Below, piece after piece: positions 1 to 7,693 of a DNA stretch of 44,785 nucleotides. The notes beneath the pieces were generated by a model. It searched no databases. It saw only the letters and a program-made list of their open reading frames with translations, and was not told the DNA's origin. Origin of the DNA: Bellilinea sp034411135 (lineage in GTDB: Bacteria > Chloroflexota > Anaerolineae > Anaerolineales > Anaerolineaceae); assembly GCA_034411135.1 (NCBI GenBank), contig DAOUMN010000034.1, positions 1 to 44,785 of the forward strand. The letters are read 5' to 3'. A program made the translations under genes and the position numbers. Positions within the stretch are counted from its first letter, which is position 1. The number at the start of each line of letters is the position of its first letter.

Positions 1-8
1 GCAACCTG

Positions 9-81
9 AGCCGACGACGGGAATCGAACCCGTAACCTACCACTTACAAGGCGGTTGCTCTGCCGATTGAGCTACGTCGGC
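9..81 (-). tRNA. tRNA-Thr (anticodon UGU)
   Basis: Read on the minus strand this folds into a complete cloverleaf. The 7-bp acceptor stem GCCGACG/CGTCGGC is perfect, the D-arm is GCTC/GAGC, and the anticodon stem ACCGC/GTGGT encloses the loop CTTGTAA. The anticodon is therefore TGT, which reads Thr ACA codons. The T-arm ACGGG/CCCGT carries the TTCGATT loop. The discriminator base is at position 9 and CCA is not encoded. It is transcribed away from the iron operon, from its own promoter just upstream. Confidence 0.96.
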
Positions 82-113
82 CTGAATTGTTAAGGGTCAC
101 TACAGCGCGCTAG

Positions 114-142
114 ATTATATCAGAGGGTTAGTGTGAAGGCAA
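114..142 (-). promoter_or_regulatory. Promoter of tRNA-Thr
   Basis: On the minus strand, TTGCCT (137-142) and a perfect TATAAT (114-119) are separated by 17 bases. The -10 box ends about 32 bases before the mature tRNA 5' end, which suits a short leader removed by RNase P. Confidence 0.75.
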
Positions 143-206
143 GGTTTACAAAGAGGAATCGCAATGAATCCGGCGAATCACACCCTGCTGCAGCCTAAAT
201 CGGTGC

Positions 207-235
207 TTGACATTGAAAAAATAATCCGGTATAGT
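207..235 (+). promoter_or_regulatory. Promoter of the dtxR-feo operon
   Basis: A perfect -35 TTGACA (207-212) and a near-perfect -10 TATAGT (230-235) have an ideal 17-base spacer. Transcription should start near 242, inside the palindrome that follows, about 45 bases before the first start codon. Confidence 0.85.
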
Positions 236-236
236 G

Positions 237-252
237 TTTAGGATTACCTAAA
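237..252 (+). promoter_or_regulatory. Palindromic DtxR-type operator over the transcription start
   Basis: TTTAGG-ATTA-CCTAAA is a perfect inverted repeat starting one base after the -10 box. The TTAGG/CCTAA half-sites resemble the boxes bound by DtxR/IdeR repressors. A second partial copy, TTTTAGGATAAC, follows at 258-269. Its position predicts steric repression of the operon, most simply by the DtxR-family protein encoded next. That the protein binds here is inference. Confidence 0.75.
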
Positions 253-287
253 TTTTATTTTAGGATAACAATAAAAAGGCAATTGCA

Positions 288-971
288 ATGCCAACAGACC
301 TGACCGAATCGATCGAAAATTACCTGAAAACGATCTACGAACTGACCAGCAGCGGTCAGCCCGCCAGCACGTCCAGCCTGGCGGAACGGCTCAACATCAA
401 ACCCGCCTCGGTGACCGGCATGATCCAGCATCTGGCGGGTATCCAGTCGCCTCTTGTGGAGTACAGTAAGCACCGCGGCGTCACCCTCACTCCGGCTGGC
501 GAGCGCGCCGCACTGGAGGTTATCCGCCACCATCGCCTGATCGAAACCTACCTGGTGGAAATGCTGGGTTATTCCTGGGACGAAGTCCACGAGGAAGCCT
601 GCCGCCTGGAACATGTTATCTCGGAGGACTTCGAGCAGCGCATTGCCGCCGCGCTCGGGCATCCTGCACGCGACCCGCACGGCGATCCAATTCCCACCAC
701 CGACCTGGTCATGCCTTCCGACCCGGAATTCCCGCTGCCTGCGCTGGAAATTGGCGCCGCTGCCGTGGTGCGGCGAGTCAAAGCCAGCAACCCCGCCTTG
801 CTGCGCCACCTGAAAGGGTTGGGCATCATCCCCGGCGTGCGCTTGACCGTACAGGCATTTTCGGAATTCGACCACAACCTCACCATTCACCTGCCCGAAC
901 AGGGTACCAGTTGGGTGCTCGGCACCGCTATTAGCGAACAAATTTACGTTGACCGCCTGGAGGAAACCTAG
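288..971 (+). CDS. DtxR/MntR-family metal-dependent repressor
   Basis: This 227-residue protein has the full domain set of a DtxR-family regulator. An N-terminal winged helix (about 5-70) is followed by the metal-binding and dimerisation domain (about 75-135), where H82, E86, H101, E102, C105, E108 and H109 match the ligand pattern HRLxE...HEEACRLEH. A C-terminal SH3/FeoA-like domain spans about 150-222. Such proteins bind Fe2+ or Mn2+ and then repress uptake genes. It is first in an operon with FeoB components, 3 bases ahead of the next gene, and a palindrome sits at the promoter start site, so autoregulated iron control is likely. Whether the metal is Fe or Mn cannot be read from sequence, but the Feo context favours iron. 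Confidence 0.93.
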   Translation: MPTDLTESIENYLKTIYELTSSGQPASTSSLAERLNIKPASVTGMIQHLAGIQSPLVEYSKHRGVTLTPAGERAALEVIRHHRLIETYLVEMLGYSWDEVHEEACRLEHVISEDFEQRIAAALGHPARDPHGDPIPTTDLVMPSDPEFPLPALEIGAAAVVRRVKASNPALLRHLKGLGIIPGVRLTVQAFSEFDHNLTIHLPEQGTSWVLGTAISEQIYVDRLEET

Positions 972-974
972 TCC

Positions 975-1997
975 ATGCAACCCCTGTATTGGCTGTTTTT
1001 AGCAATCTTTCTCTTGATCCTGATCTTTCTGCCCCGTATCGGGCTGTTTACCCGCTTGCGCAAGTGGCGCGCCGCGCTGGAACGCGAACAGGTGGAAGAC
1101 TCGCTCAAGCACCTGCTTGACCGTCAGAGCGAAGGTCGCTTTGCCTCGCTCGAATCGCTCGGCGGCGCACTGGGCAGCCCTGCCAATCAGGTAATGCGCC
1201 TGGTGCAAAAAATGGAGACCCAGGGCTTGCTGGTGACCCGTGGCGCACAGCTGCAATTGACCGCCGAGGGAGAGCGCTGGGCAATTCACATCGTCCGCGC
1301 CCACCGCCTGTGGGAACGCTACCTGGCAGACGAAGCTCGCATGCCGCTCAACCAGATTCACCGCGCCGCGCACCGCCGCGAGCACACCCTTAGCCAACAG
1401 CAGCTCGATGACCTGGACGCCGCCCTGGGACACCCCGCCCGCGACCCGCATGGCGATTTCATTCCCAGCCGCAGCGGCACACTGCCGGCGGCTGCAGGGG
1501 TGCCGCTGACCCGCTGGGAACACGGCAAGCCTGCCCGGATCATCCATCTCGAAGATGAACCGGCGCTTGCCTTTGAACAAATCCTGGCTGCCGGGTTGCA
1601 ACTGGGACAGACTATTCACGTTGTCGAACGCACCCCTCATTCGCTAATCCTCTCGGATGGCGAGAACGAATACCGCCTTGCCCCGGCAGTCGCCAGCAAC
1701 ATCAGTGTGGCAGCCCTGCCGGAAAGCAGCCCTGTGCCGCAGGACGCCATGCGCCTGAGTGAACTTCCCTTCGCCCAGCCGGCTGAAATCGTCCGTCTGG
1801 ACGATGCCGTGCAAGGTTTCACCCGCCGCCGCTTCCTCGACCTGGGACTGACCCCCGGTGCGATGGTTTACCCGGAGTTAAAAAATTTCTTCGCCGACCC
1901 GCGCGCTTACCGCGTGCGCGGCACCTTGATAGCCCTGCGCAAGGATCAGGCTGCCCAGATCTGGATCCGTCCCCTGCATAATCTGGAGACTCAATGA
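975..1997 (+). CDS. Membrane-anchored DtxR-like protein with FeoA-type domains
   Basis: This 340-residue protein starts with one hydrophobic helix (about 3-22) followed by basic residues, so its bulk should be cytoplasmic. Next come a winged helix (about 33-100) and a DtxR-like metal/dimerisation domain (about 105-160), with H110, E114, H129, H133, E136 and H137. His133 stands where the upstream repressor has Cys105. Two SH3/FeoA-like segments follow: a weak one at about 183-245 and a clear one at about 257-335 containing RRRFLDLGLTPG. There is no separate feoA gene, and feoB overlaps this gene by 4 bases, so it may supply the FeoA function next to the FeoB membrane complex while sensing metal. 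That role is inference. It could instead be a membrane-bound regulator. Confidence 0.8.
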   Translation: MQPLYWLFLAIFLLILIFLPRIGLFTRLRKWRAALEREQVEDSLKHLLDRQSEGRFASLESLGGALGSPANQVMRLVQKMETQGLLVTRGAQLQLTAEGERWAIHIVRAHRLWERYLADEARMPLNQIHRAAHRREHTLSQQQLDDLDAALGHPARDPHGDFIPSRSGTLPAAAGVPLTRWEHGKPARIIHLEDEPALAFEQILAAGLQLGQTIHVVERTPHSLILSDGENEYRLAPAVASNISVAALPESSPVPQDAMRLSELPFAQPAEIVRLDDAVQGFTRRRFLDLGLTPGAMVYPELKNFFADPRAYRVRGTLIALRKDQAAQIWIRPLHNLETQ

Positions 1998-2824
1998 ATA
2001 AGCTCTCCCTGCCCACCGAAAAATGCGAAACCTGCCCCGCCTATGCCCACCTGGAACAAATGGGTATCAAGGTCGGCGATTTCGACCGGGTGGTCGCGCT
2101 GGCTGGCAACCCCAATACCGGCAAGTCCACCCTGTTCAACACCCTGACCGGACTCAAGCAGCACACCGGCAACTGGCCCGGCAAGACTGTCACCCGTGCC
2201 GAAGGCGGCTTTCAGTTCAACGGCGTTAAGTACAAACTGGTCGACCTGCCCGGCACCTACTCATTGCTCTCTGCCTCGCAAGATGAGGAGGTCGCCCGCG
2301 ATTTCATCCTCTTTGGGCAGCCTGACTGCACCATCGTCGTCACCGATGCCACCGCGCTGGAACGCAACCTTAACCTGGTCATTCAGGTGATGGAAATCAC
2401 CAACAAGGTGGTCGTGGCGATCAACCTGATGGACGAAGCCCGCCGCAAGGGCATCGAAGTCGATGCGCGTTCGCTCAGCCGCGACCTGGGCGTGCCGGCA
2501 ATCCCGCTGGTTGCCCGCAGCGGCGAGGGCATCTCCGGTTTGCTCTCCACCATCGCCGACGTGATCGAGGGAAAAATTTCTACCAAACCGCTGCGCGTGG
2601 AAGGCACTCCGGAATTCCAGAAAGCCGTCAACGAATTGATCCCGTGGATCGAAAAGATTGCCCCCGGCGTTCCCAACCCGCGCTGGCTGGCAATCCGCCT
2701 GCTGGATGGCGACGTCAGCGTGCAGCGCGCCCTGTTGAGCGGCGAACTTGCGCAAATCGTTGCCCGCCAAAAACGCGAGGATGTTCAATTCAGCGCCAAG
2801 ATCTCCGTGGAGGGACGGCTATGA
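1994..2824 (+). CDS. feoB: FeoB GTPase subunit (N-terminal half of a split FeoB)
   Basis: These 276 residues match the cytosolic G domain and helical GDI-like region of ferrous iron transporter FeoB. The P-loop GNPNTGKST is at 38-46, switch I lies near HTGNWPGKTV, the G3 motif DLPG is at 84-87, and G4 reads NLMD at 144-147. A CETC pair at 11-14 precedes the G domain and could bind metal. The reading frame stops before any membrane helix, and the next gene supplies the permease, starting inside the ATGA overlap. FeoB is normally one polypeptide of about 700 residues, so this is a split version. The clean overlapping start argues against a sequencing frameshift. Confidence 0.93.
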   Translation: MNKLSLPTEKCETCPAYAHLEQMGIKVGDFDRVVALAGNPNTGKSTLFNTLTGLKQHTGNWPGKTVTRAEGGFQFNGVKYKLVDLPGTYSLLSASQDEEVARDFILFGQPDCTIVVTDATALERNLNLVIQVMEITNKVVVAINLMDEARRKGIEVDARSLSRDLGVPAIPLVARSGEGISGLLSTIADVIEGKISTKPLRVEGTPEFQKAVNELIPWIEKIAPGVPNPRWLAIRLLDGDVSVQRALLSGELAQIVARQKREDVQFSAKISVEGRL

Positions 2825-4251
2825 GCAACCTGCCCCTAACCTCGCCTGAAAACCCCGCCGCGGTGCAGCCGGAAGAAATTCTTGCCCGCGCCGAGGTGCT
2901 GCGCAACAGCCTGAGCAGCAGCTTTCGCGACGAGATCGTCAAATCACTGTACGCCGAAGCGGAGCGCATTGCCCGCCGGGCGGTAAAGACCAGCGCCCAG
3001 AAGAAATATGACCTCGACCAGAAGATCGACCGCCTGGTCACCTCGCCGCTGACCGGGCTGCCGATCATGCTGCTGCTGCTGGCTGCCATCATCTGGCTGA
3101 CCGTCAGCGGCGCTAACGTCTTCTCGGATGCGATTGCCAGCGTCCTGTTCGCCATAGGCGATTGGGGACAGACATTGTTCACCAGTCTGAATATGCCCTG
3201 GTGGCTGACTGGCTTTATCTGGGACGGCACTTACCGCGGGCTCGCCTGGGTGGTCAGCGTCATGCTGCCGCCCATGGCGATCTTCTTCCCCGCCTTCACC
3301 ATCCTGGAAGACCTGGGCTACCTGCCGCGGGTCGCCTTCAACCTGGACTGGCTGTTCAAGAAAGCCGGGGCACACGGCAAGCAATCCCTGAGCATGGCAA
3401 TGGGTTTTGGCTGCAACGCTGCCGGGGTGATCTCGACCCGTGTGATCGACTCCCCACGCGAGCGCCTGATCGCCATTTTGACCAACAACTTCGTCCCCTG
3501 CAACGGGCGCTTCCCGACCCTGATCATGCTGGCAACCGTCTTCGTTGCCGCCGCCTTCCCGCCTGCGCTGACTTCCTTCATCGCCGCCGGGGCAGTGGTC
3601 GGCGTGGTGCTGATCGGTGTGGGCTTCACCTTTCTGATGTCCTGGCTGCTTTCCAAAACCGTGCTGGTTGGTGAAGCTTCCGCTTTCACCCTGGAACTGC
3701 CACCCTACCGCCGCCCCAACATCGGGCGCATTCTGTACACCTCGATTATCGACCGCACCATCTTCGTCCTGTGGCGTGCCATTCAGACCGCCGTACCGGC
3801 TGGCGCGGTCATCTGGGTCCTGGCAAATATCCCCCTGGGCGATTCCAACCTCGCCCGCGCCATAGCCGACTGGCTGAACCCATTCGGTTATCTGCTCGGA
3901 CTGGATGGGGTGATCCTGCTTGCCTACATCATTGCCATTCCTGCCAATGAAATCGTCGTTCCGACCATGATGATGATGTACCTGGGTGCCGGGATGATGG
4001 TCGAAGGACCGGGCGGCAGCGAAGCCATTCGCAGCCTGCTGATTGGTCAGCACGGGTGGACAATGCTGACGGCGGTCAACCTGATGCTGTTCGCCTTGCT
4101 GCACAACCCGTGCGCCACCACCATCCTGACAATATATAAGGAAACCAAATCGAAGAAGTGGACGGCATTGAGCGTGGTTATCACCCTGGGTATGGCGTTC
4201 CTGGTCACGTTTTTAACCGCCGCGCTGGCGCGTGCCGCCGGCTGGGCGTGA
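2821..4251 (+). CDS. feoB: FeoB permease subunit (membrane half of a split FeoB)
   Basis: The ATG at 2821 overlaps the previous stop as ATGA and gives 476 residues. The reading frame is open upstream, but that part lies over the GTPase gene in another frame and is not used. A hydrophilic N-terminus of about 75 residues leads into about eight or more membrane helices. FeoB gate-type motifs are visible: GFGCNAAGVISTR, then NNFVPCNGRFP, and NPCATT near the C-terminus. In classical FeoB the first reads GCxVPAIMATR, so this belongs to the variant branch with CNGRFPT. It should form the Fe2+ pore in the inner membrane, powered or gated by the separate GTPase subunit. Confidence 0.93.
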   Translation: MSNLPLTSPENPAAVQPEEILARAEVLRNSLSSSFRDEIVKSLYAEAERIARRAVKTSAQKKYDLDQKIDRLVTSPLTGLPIMLLLLAAIIWLTVSGANVFSDAIASVLFAIGDWGQTLFTSLNMPWWLTGFIWDGTYRGLAWVVSVMLPPMAIFFPAFTILEDLGYLPRVAFNLDWLFKKAGAHGKQSLSMAMGFGCNAAGVISTRVIDSPRERLIAILTNNFVPCNGRFPTLIMLATVFVAAAFPPALTSFIAAGAVVGVVLIGVGFTFLMSWLLSKTVLVGEASAFTLELPPYRRPNIGRILYTSIIDRTIFVLWRAIQTAVPAGAVIWVLANIPLGDSNLARAIADWLNPFGYLLGLDGVILLAYIIAIPANEIVVPTMMMMYLGAGMMVEGPGGSEAIRSLLIGQHGWTMLTAVNLMLFALLHNPCATTILTIYKETKSKKWTALSVVITLGMAFLVTFLTAALARAAGWA

Positions 4252-4285
4252 CCGGCAGCCATCCCCTCCCTGCGCTGTTCACCCT

Positions 4286-4309
4286 GCCGCCCGCCGCTTA
4301 TCGGGCGGC
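4286..4309 (+). terminator. GC-rich hairpin after the feo operon
   Basis: GCCGCCCG and CGGGCGGC form a perfect 8-bp stem around an 8-base loop, 35 bases after the feoB stop. No T-run follows, so it is either a factor-dependent terminator or an mRNA 3' end protector rather than a classical intrinsic terminator. Confidence 0.45.
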
Positions 4310-4383
4310 GGTTCGCTTGCTGCCAGCCGCGCCTTTGATCAAGTCCTGGCTGCCTACGGCGGGAAATTCCGACCAGTTTCAAG

Positions 4384-4389
4384 TATAAT
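4384..4389 (+). promoter_or_regulatory. -10 element before the MBL-fold gene
   Basis: A perfect TATAAT lies 23 bases before the start codon at 4413. I see no convincing -35 box at the usual distance, so this is a tentative promoter for the 4413-6431 group. Confidence 0.4.
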
Positions 4390-4412
4390 CAGATCAGTTT
4401 TATGGAGGCTGC

Positions 4413-5063
4413 ATGGAAATTACCTGGTATGGACATTCCTGTTTTCGAATCACCGAGCGCAACCTGGCAACCGTGGTCACCGACCCTTACGATCACCGCG
4501 CAGTGGGGCACGACCCGCTCAAACTCAAAGCCGATATCGTCACCGTTAGCCACGCTGCACCGGGGCACAACTACCTGCCCGCGGTTAAAGGTGACCCCTT
4601 CACCATCAACGGACCGGGCGAATTCGAAATCGGCGGTGTGTTCATCACCGGCGTGCAAACCAATGGACACACCCGCAAGAATCAGGACGAGCCGCGCAAT
4701 ACGCTCTACCTGATCGATTACAACGGGATCAACGTCCTGCACCTCGGTGCGATCAACCGCGTTCCCACTCAGACCGAGGTAGAAGCGCTGGGACCGGTGC
4801 ACGTCGTCCTCACCCCGGTCGGCGGCGGCAGCGGATTGAACGCCGCCAAAGCTGCCGAGATTATCAGCCTGCTGGAACCCAACCTGGTTATCCCCATGCA
4901 TTACCTGACACCGCAGTCAACCATCAAACTCGATCCGCTCAACAAATTCCTCAAAGAGATGGGGCTGAACGCCGTTGCCACTCAACCATCCCTTAAAGTG
5001 ACTTCGGTGAACGCACTGCCGGAAGAAACCCAGGTGGTGGTGCTGGATCCTGTTCGCAATTGA
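4413..5063 (+). CDS. MBL-fold protein lacking the canonical metal motif
   Basis: The 216 residues begin MEITWYGHSCFRI, typical of the metallo-beta-lactamase-like hydrolases related to UPF0173, and keep the general strand pattern and a late VIPMHY segment. The signature HxHxDH is replaced by SHAAPGHN (about residues 46-53), so two or three metal ligands are missing. It is probably a non-hydrolytic or altered-metal relative. GGAGG precedes the ATG. It leads a likely operon with the small protein at 5075 (11-base gap) and mutY. Compare the intact paralog on the minus strand at 35385-36068, which retains HGHGDH. The substrate is unknown. Confidence 0.8.
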   Translation: MEITWYGHSCFRITERNLATVVTDPYDHRAVGHDPLKLKADIVTVSHAAPGHNYLPAVKGDPFTINGPGEFEIGGVFITGVQTNGHTRKNQDEPRNTLYLIDYNGINVLHLGAINRVPTQTEVEALGPVHVVLTPVGGGSGLNAAKAAEIISLLEPNLVIPMHYLTPQSTIKLDPLNKFLKEMGLNAVATQPSLKVTSVNALPEETQVVVLDPVRN

Positions 5064-5074
5064 GGAGAGAACCC

Positions 5075-5377
5075 GTGTCCGTTAAACTGATCATGTCCTG
5101 GGATATTGCCCCCGACCGCGAGCAGGAGTATTTCGAGTTCGTTGTGCGTGAATTTATCCCCGGTGTACAACGCCTGGGGTTTGAATTGAGCGACGCCTGG
5201 GCAACCGTTTTCGGCAACCAGCCGCAAATTCTGGTTGGCGCGGTCGTTCCCAACCCGGCACAGGCGCGCAAGATCCTCAACTCGTCCGAATGGAAAAGCC
5301 TGAACAACCAGTTGCAGGATTATGTGCGCAACTACCAGATCAAAATCGTCGAAGCCCGCAGCGGATTTCAATTCTGA
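5075..5377 (+). CDS. Small conserved-type protein of unknown function
   Basis: I chose the GTG at 5075 because a GAGGAGAG ribosome site ends 5 bases before it. A TTG at 5060 in the same frame overlaps that site. The 100 residues (SVKLIMSWDIAPDREQEYFE...) look like a compact alpha/beta fold, possibly the dimeric alpha-beta barrel type by its strand-helix-strand rhythm and length. I do not recognise a named family with certainty. Its 3' end overlaps mutY by 56 bases, so the two are co-transcribed and probably translationally linked. Confidence 0.75.
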   Translation: MSVKLIMSWDIAPDREQEYFEFVVREFIPGVQRLGFELSDAWATVFGNQPQILVGAVVPNPAQARKILNSSEWKSLNNQLQDYVRNYQIKIVEARSGFQF

Positions 5378-6431
5378 TTTTCCGCACCGCCTGCTGGAAT
5401 GGTACCGGCGCAGCCAGCGCCGGCTTCCCTGGCGCGGCAGCCGCGACCCGTACGCAATCTGGGTGGCGGAGATCATGTTGCAGCAAACCCGCGTGGAAAC
5501 TGTCATCCCTTATTTTGAGCGCTGGATGGCGCAATTTCCCAGTTTGGCTCACCTGGCGCAAGCCAGCGAACAGCAGGTGCTGACCGCCTGGGAAGGGCTG
5601 GGCTATTACAGCCGTGCGCGCAATCTGCACCGCGCGGCAAAGATGGTCGTGGAGCAGTTCGGTGGCAGTCTGCCCGACACGTTGGAAGGCTTGATGCGCC
5701 TGCCTGGCATCGGACGCTATACCGCCGGGGCAATTGCCGCGATTGCCTTTGGGCAGGATGAGATTGCCCTGGACGGCAATTTGCGCCGGGTGATTTCCCG
5801 CCTGTTCGACGTTGCGCTGCCCGCCCGCTCGTCACAAGGTGAGCGGCGCATCGCCGGGCTTCTGCGCGCCCATCTGCCGGTTGGTCAGGCGGGAGATTTC
5901 AACCAGGCGCTGATGGACCTGGGCGCCACGCTGTGCACACCGCGCCGCCCGCGCTGCGCCGAATGTCCGCTGTCTGACGGTTGCCGTGCCCGGGCGCTGG
6001 GGGTACAGGAGCAACGCCCGCTGCTGCCGCGCCGCGCGCCAGTCCCGCACATCACTGTTGCAGCGGCGGTCATCCAGCGCGGAAGCCAGGTGCTGATCAC
6101 CCGCCGCCCGTCCAACGGCCTGCTGGGCGGGCTGTGGGAATTCCCCGGCGGCAAACAAGAAGCCGGAGAAACGCTGCCAGACTGCCTGCAGCGCGAAATC
6201 CGCGAGGAACTGGGGGTGGAAATCGCCGTGGGCAGCCCGCTGGGGGTTTACCAGCACGCCTACAGCCACTTCAAGGTGACTCTGCACGCGTTTACCTGCC
6301 ACTTGCTGGAGGGCGAACCGCAAGCCCTGCAGGTGGATGCGCTCGAATGGGCACACCCGCGGCAGTTATCTGCCTACCCGATGGGCAAAATAGACCGACA
6401 GATCGCCGAACGGCTGGCTGACGCGGGTTAA
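5322..6431 (+). CDS. mutY: A/G-specific adenine glycosylase MutY with C-terminal Nudix-type domain
   Basis: MutY removes adenine mispaired with 8-oxoguanine. The 369 residues show the catalytic Glu50 in WVAEIMLQQT, the helix-hairpin-helix LPGIGRYTAGA (about 127-137), the catalytic Asp151 in ALDGNLRRV, and the 4Fe-4S ligands C205, C212, C215 and C221 (C-x6-C-x2-C-x5-C). The C-terminal domain (about 240-365) carries a complete Nudix box (G-x5-E-x7-REIREELG). Most MutY C-terminal domains recognise 8-oxoG but have lost this box. An intact box suggests real nucleotide hydrolysis, as in an added MutT activity (inference). The only in-frame ATG that keeps the N-terminal helix is at 5322, inside the preceding gene. 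Confidence 0.93.
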   Translation: MCATTRSKSSKPAADFNSDFPHRLLEWYRRSQRRLPWRGSRDPYAIWVAEIMLQQTRVETVIPYFERWMAQFPSLAHLAQASEQQVLTAWEGLGYYSRARNLHRAAKMVVEQFGGSLPDTLEGLMRLPGIGRYTAGAIAAIAFGQDEIALDGNLRRVISRLFDVALPARSSQGERRIAGLLRAHLPVGQAGDFNQALMDLGATLCTPRRPRCAECPLSDGCRARALGVQEQRPLLPRRAPVPHITVAAAVIQRGSQVLITRRPSNGLLGGLWEFPGGKQEAGETLPDCLQREIREELGVEIAVGSPLGVYQHAYSHFKVTLHAFTCHLLEGEPQALQVDALEWAHPRQLSAYPMGKIDRQIAERLADAG

Positions 6432-6440
6432 AAACCCCTC

Positions 6441-6468
6441 TTGACAAACGCACATAATCGGATAGATT
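6441..6468 (+). promoter_or_regulatory. Promoter of the first secreted paralog
   Basis: TTGACA (6441-6446), a 16-base spacer and TAGATT (6463-6468) lie 34 bases before the ATG at 6503. A perfect -35 box makes this a good candidate. Confidence 0.6.
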
Positions 6469-6502
6469 TACTCTATTGGTCAATAATTCTGGAGGTAATC
6501 CG

Positions 6503-7660
6503 ATGAAAACCAGCCGAATCCTGCCCTGGGCGCTGGTGGTGGTGTTGAGCGTGGCGCTCGTCTTCGTGCTCGCCCGCCAGAATCTGCCACAAAGCCCTGC
6601 CCCGCAGCAGACACCCCCCACCCGCACCGTTGAAAATGAGCAAAATCCACCCGCGACAGTCCCGCCCAGCGAGCCGCCGCCTGCCTCTCCAACCAGCCCG
6701 ATGCCGGTGGAAAGCACGCCAACCAGCGCACCAGCAGCAACCACGCCAGCCGAACCTTTGCCTTCACCCACCAGCGCGCCGCCCGCGGCGCTGCTCTCCC
6801 GTCCGCTGCCAAGCCCCCCGATCCCGATCAACATCATCGATCACACCAGCATCGCCCTGTATGATCAGATCCCCGAACGTTACCTGCGCGAAGCCGAGAA
6901 AATCCGCATGGTCTTCTTCGACCGCAGCGTGGGCTGGAACATCAGCGGCGGGCTGGACTGCCTGGCATCGCCATCGTGGGCGCAAAGCCCATCGCACTGC
7001 CGGCGCTACTTCAGCAGCCAGGTGGTGTGCAACCCCGACCCGCAGTCCAACCAGGTTAAAACCTATACCGGGCGGGATGGCACCATCCCGCAACCGATCC
7101 AGTTTCCCGGCGGCAACGACCGCAGCAACATTGAATACGCCTTCAGCCAGGGAGATTACTGGTTCGACGAGGTCAAGTTCTTCGTGGACAATTTTCCCAC
7201 CTACACCGACCGCCAGATCGTCACCTACGGGCACAATTACCTGCAAGTCAACGAAGATTCGATCATTGCCGATGCCTTTTTCGACCCCGATTACGACGGT
7301 TACAACCTGGTCGATCTGCTCGCTCTGGAAGAACAATACCCCGACAAGACCTTCATCTACTGGACATCTTCCCTGGCGCGCACCATCGGCACCCAGGTTT
7401 CGCAGCGTTTCAACGACCAGATGCGCGCCTGGGCAAAGGAAAACAACCGTATCCTCTTCGACCTGGCGGATATCCTTAGCCACACTCCCGAAGGCAACGC
7501 CTGCATCAACCAGGATGGGCTACCGGTGATCTGCTGCGAATACACCACCGAAAGCAGCGGCGGACACCTGGGCAATGTTTCGGCGGGTAAACTGCAAGCT
7601 GCCAAAGCCATGTGGGTCATGCTCGCACAGATCGCCGGGTGGGATGGAAAAACGCCCTGA
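6503..7660 (+). CDS. Secreted or anchored protein, first of a tandem paralog pair
   Basis: The ATG at 6503 has GGAGG eight bases upstream. The 385 residues start with a signal anchor (about 5-25) and continue through a Pro/Thr/Ser/Ala-rich linker (about 27-108), so the domain sits outside the membrane. The globular part (about 110-383) opens with NIIDHTSIALYDQIP and contains FFDRSVGWNI, YGHNYLQV, YWTSSLARTIGT, DLADILSHTPEGN and YTTESSGGHLGNVSAGK. The order S(VG)...HN...GGHL recalls the Ser, Asn and His blocks of SGNH/GDSL hydrolases, but this is a weak structural guess. Four or more Cys residues could form disulphides. The next gene encodes a close paralog without the long linker. Confidence 0.85.
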   Translation: MKTSRILPWALVVVLSVALVFVLARQNLPQSPAPQQTPPTRTVENEQNPPATVPPSEPPPASPTSPMPVESTPTSAPAATTPAEPLPSPTSAPPAALLSRPLPSPPIPINIIDHTSIALYDQIPERYLREAEKIRMVFFDRSVGWNISGGLDCLASPSWAQSPSHCRRYFSSQVVCNPDPQSNQVKTYTGRDGTIPQPIQFPGGNDRSNIEYAFSQGDYWFDEVKFFVDNFPTYTDRQIVTYGHNYLQVNEDSIIADAFFDPDYDGYNLVDLLALEEQYPDKTFIYWTSSLARTIGTQVSQRFNDQMRAWAKENNRILFDLADILSHTPEGNACINQDGLPVICCEYTTESSGGHLGNVSAGKLQAAKAMWVMLAQIAGWDGKTP

Positions 7661-7693
7661 GTTCGGCAAAGCTACGCCTTTCAATCAACCAAC

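Noticed and set aside
255..980. 241-codon frame on the minus strand opposite dtxR
   Set aside because: It is a shadow of a GC-rich gene. The plus strand shows a full DtxR family protein with its own promoter and operator.
2644..2820. In-frame extension of the FeoB permease upstream of 2821
   Set aside because: It lies entirely over the FeoB GTPase gene in another frame and is unlike any FeoB sequence. The ATG at 2821, overlapping the stop as ATGA, explains the start.
2944..4104. 386-codon minus-strand frame opposite the FeoB permease
   Set aside because: Its composition is rich in Gln, His, Asp and Gly, typical of antisense to a membrane protein. It has no ribosome site or recognisable domain.
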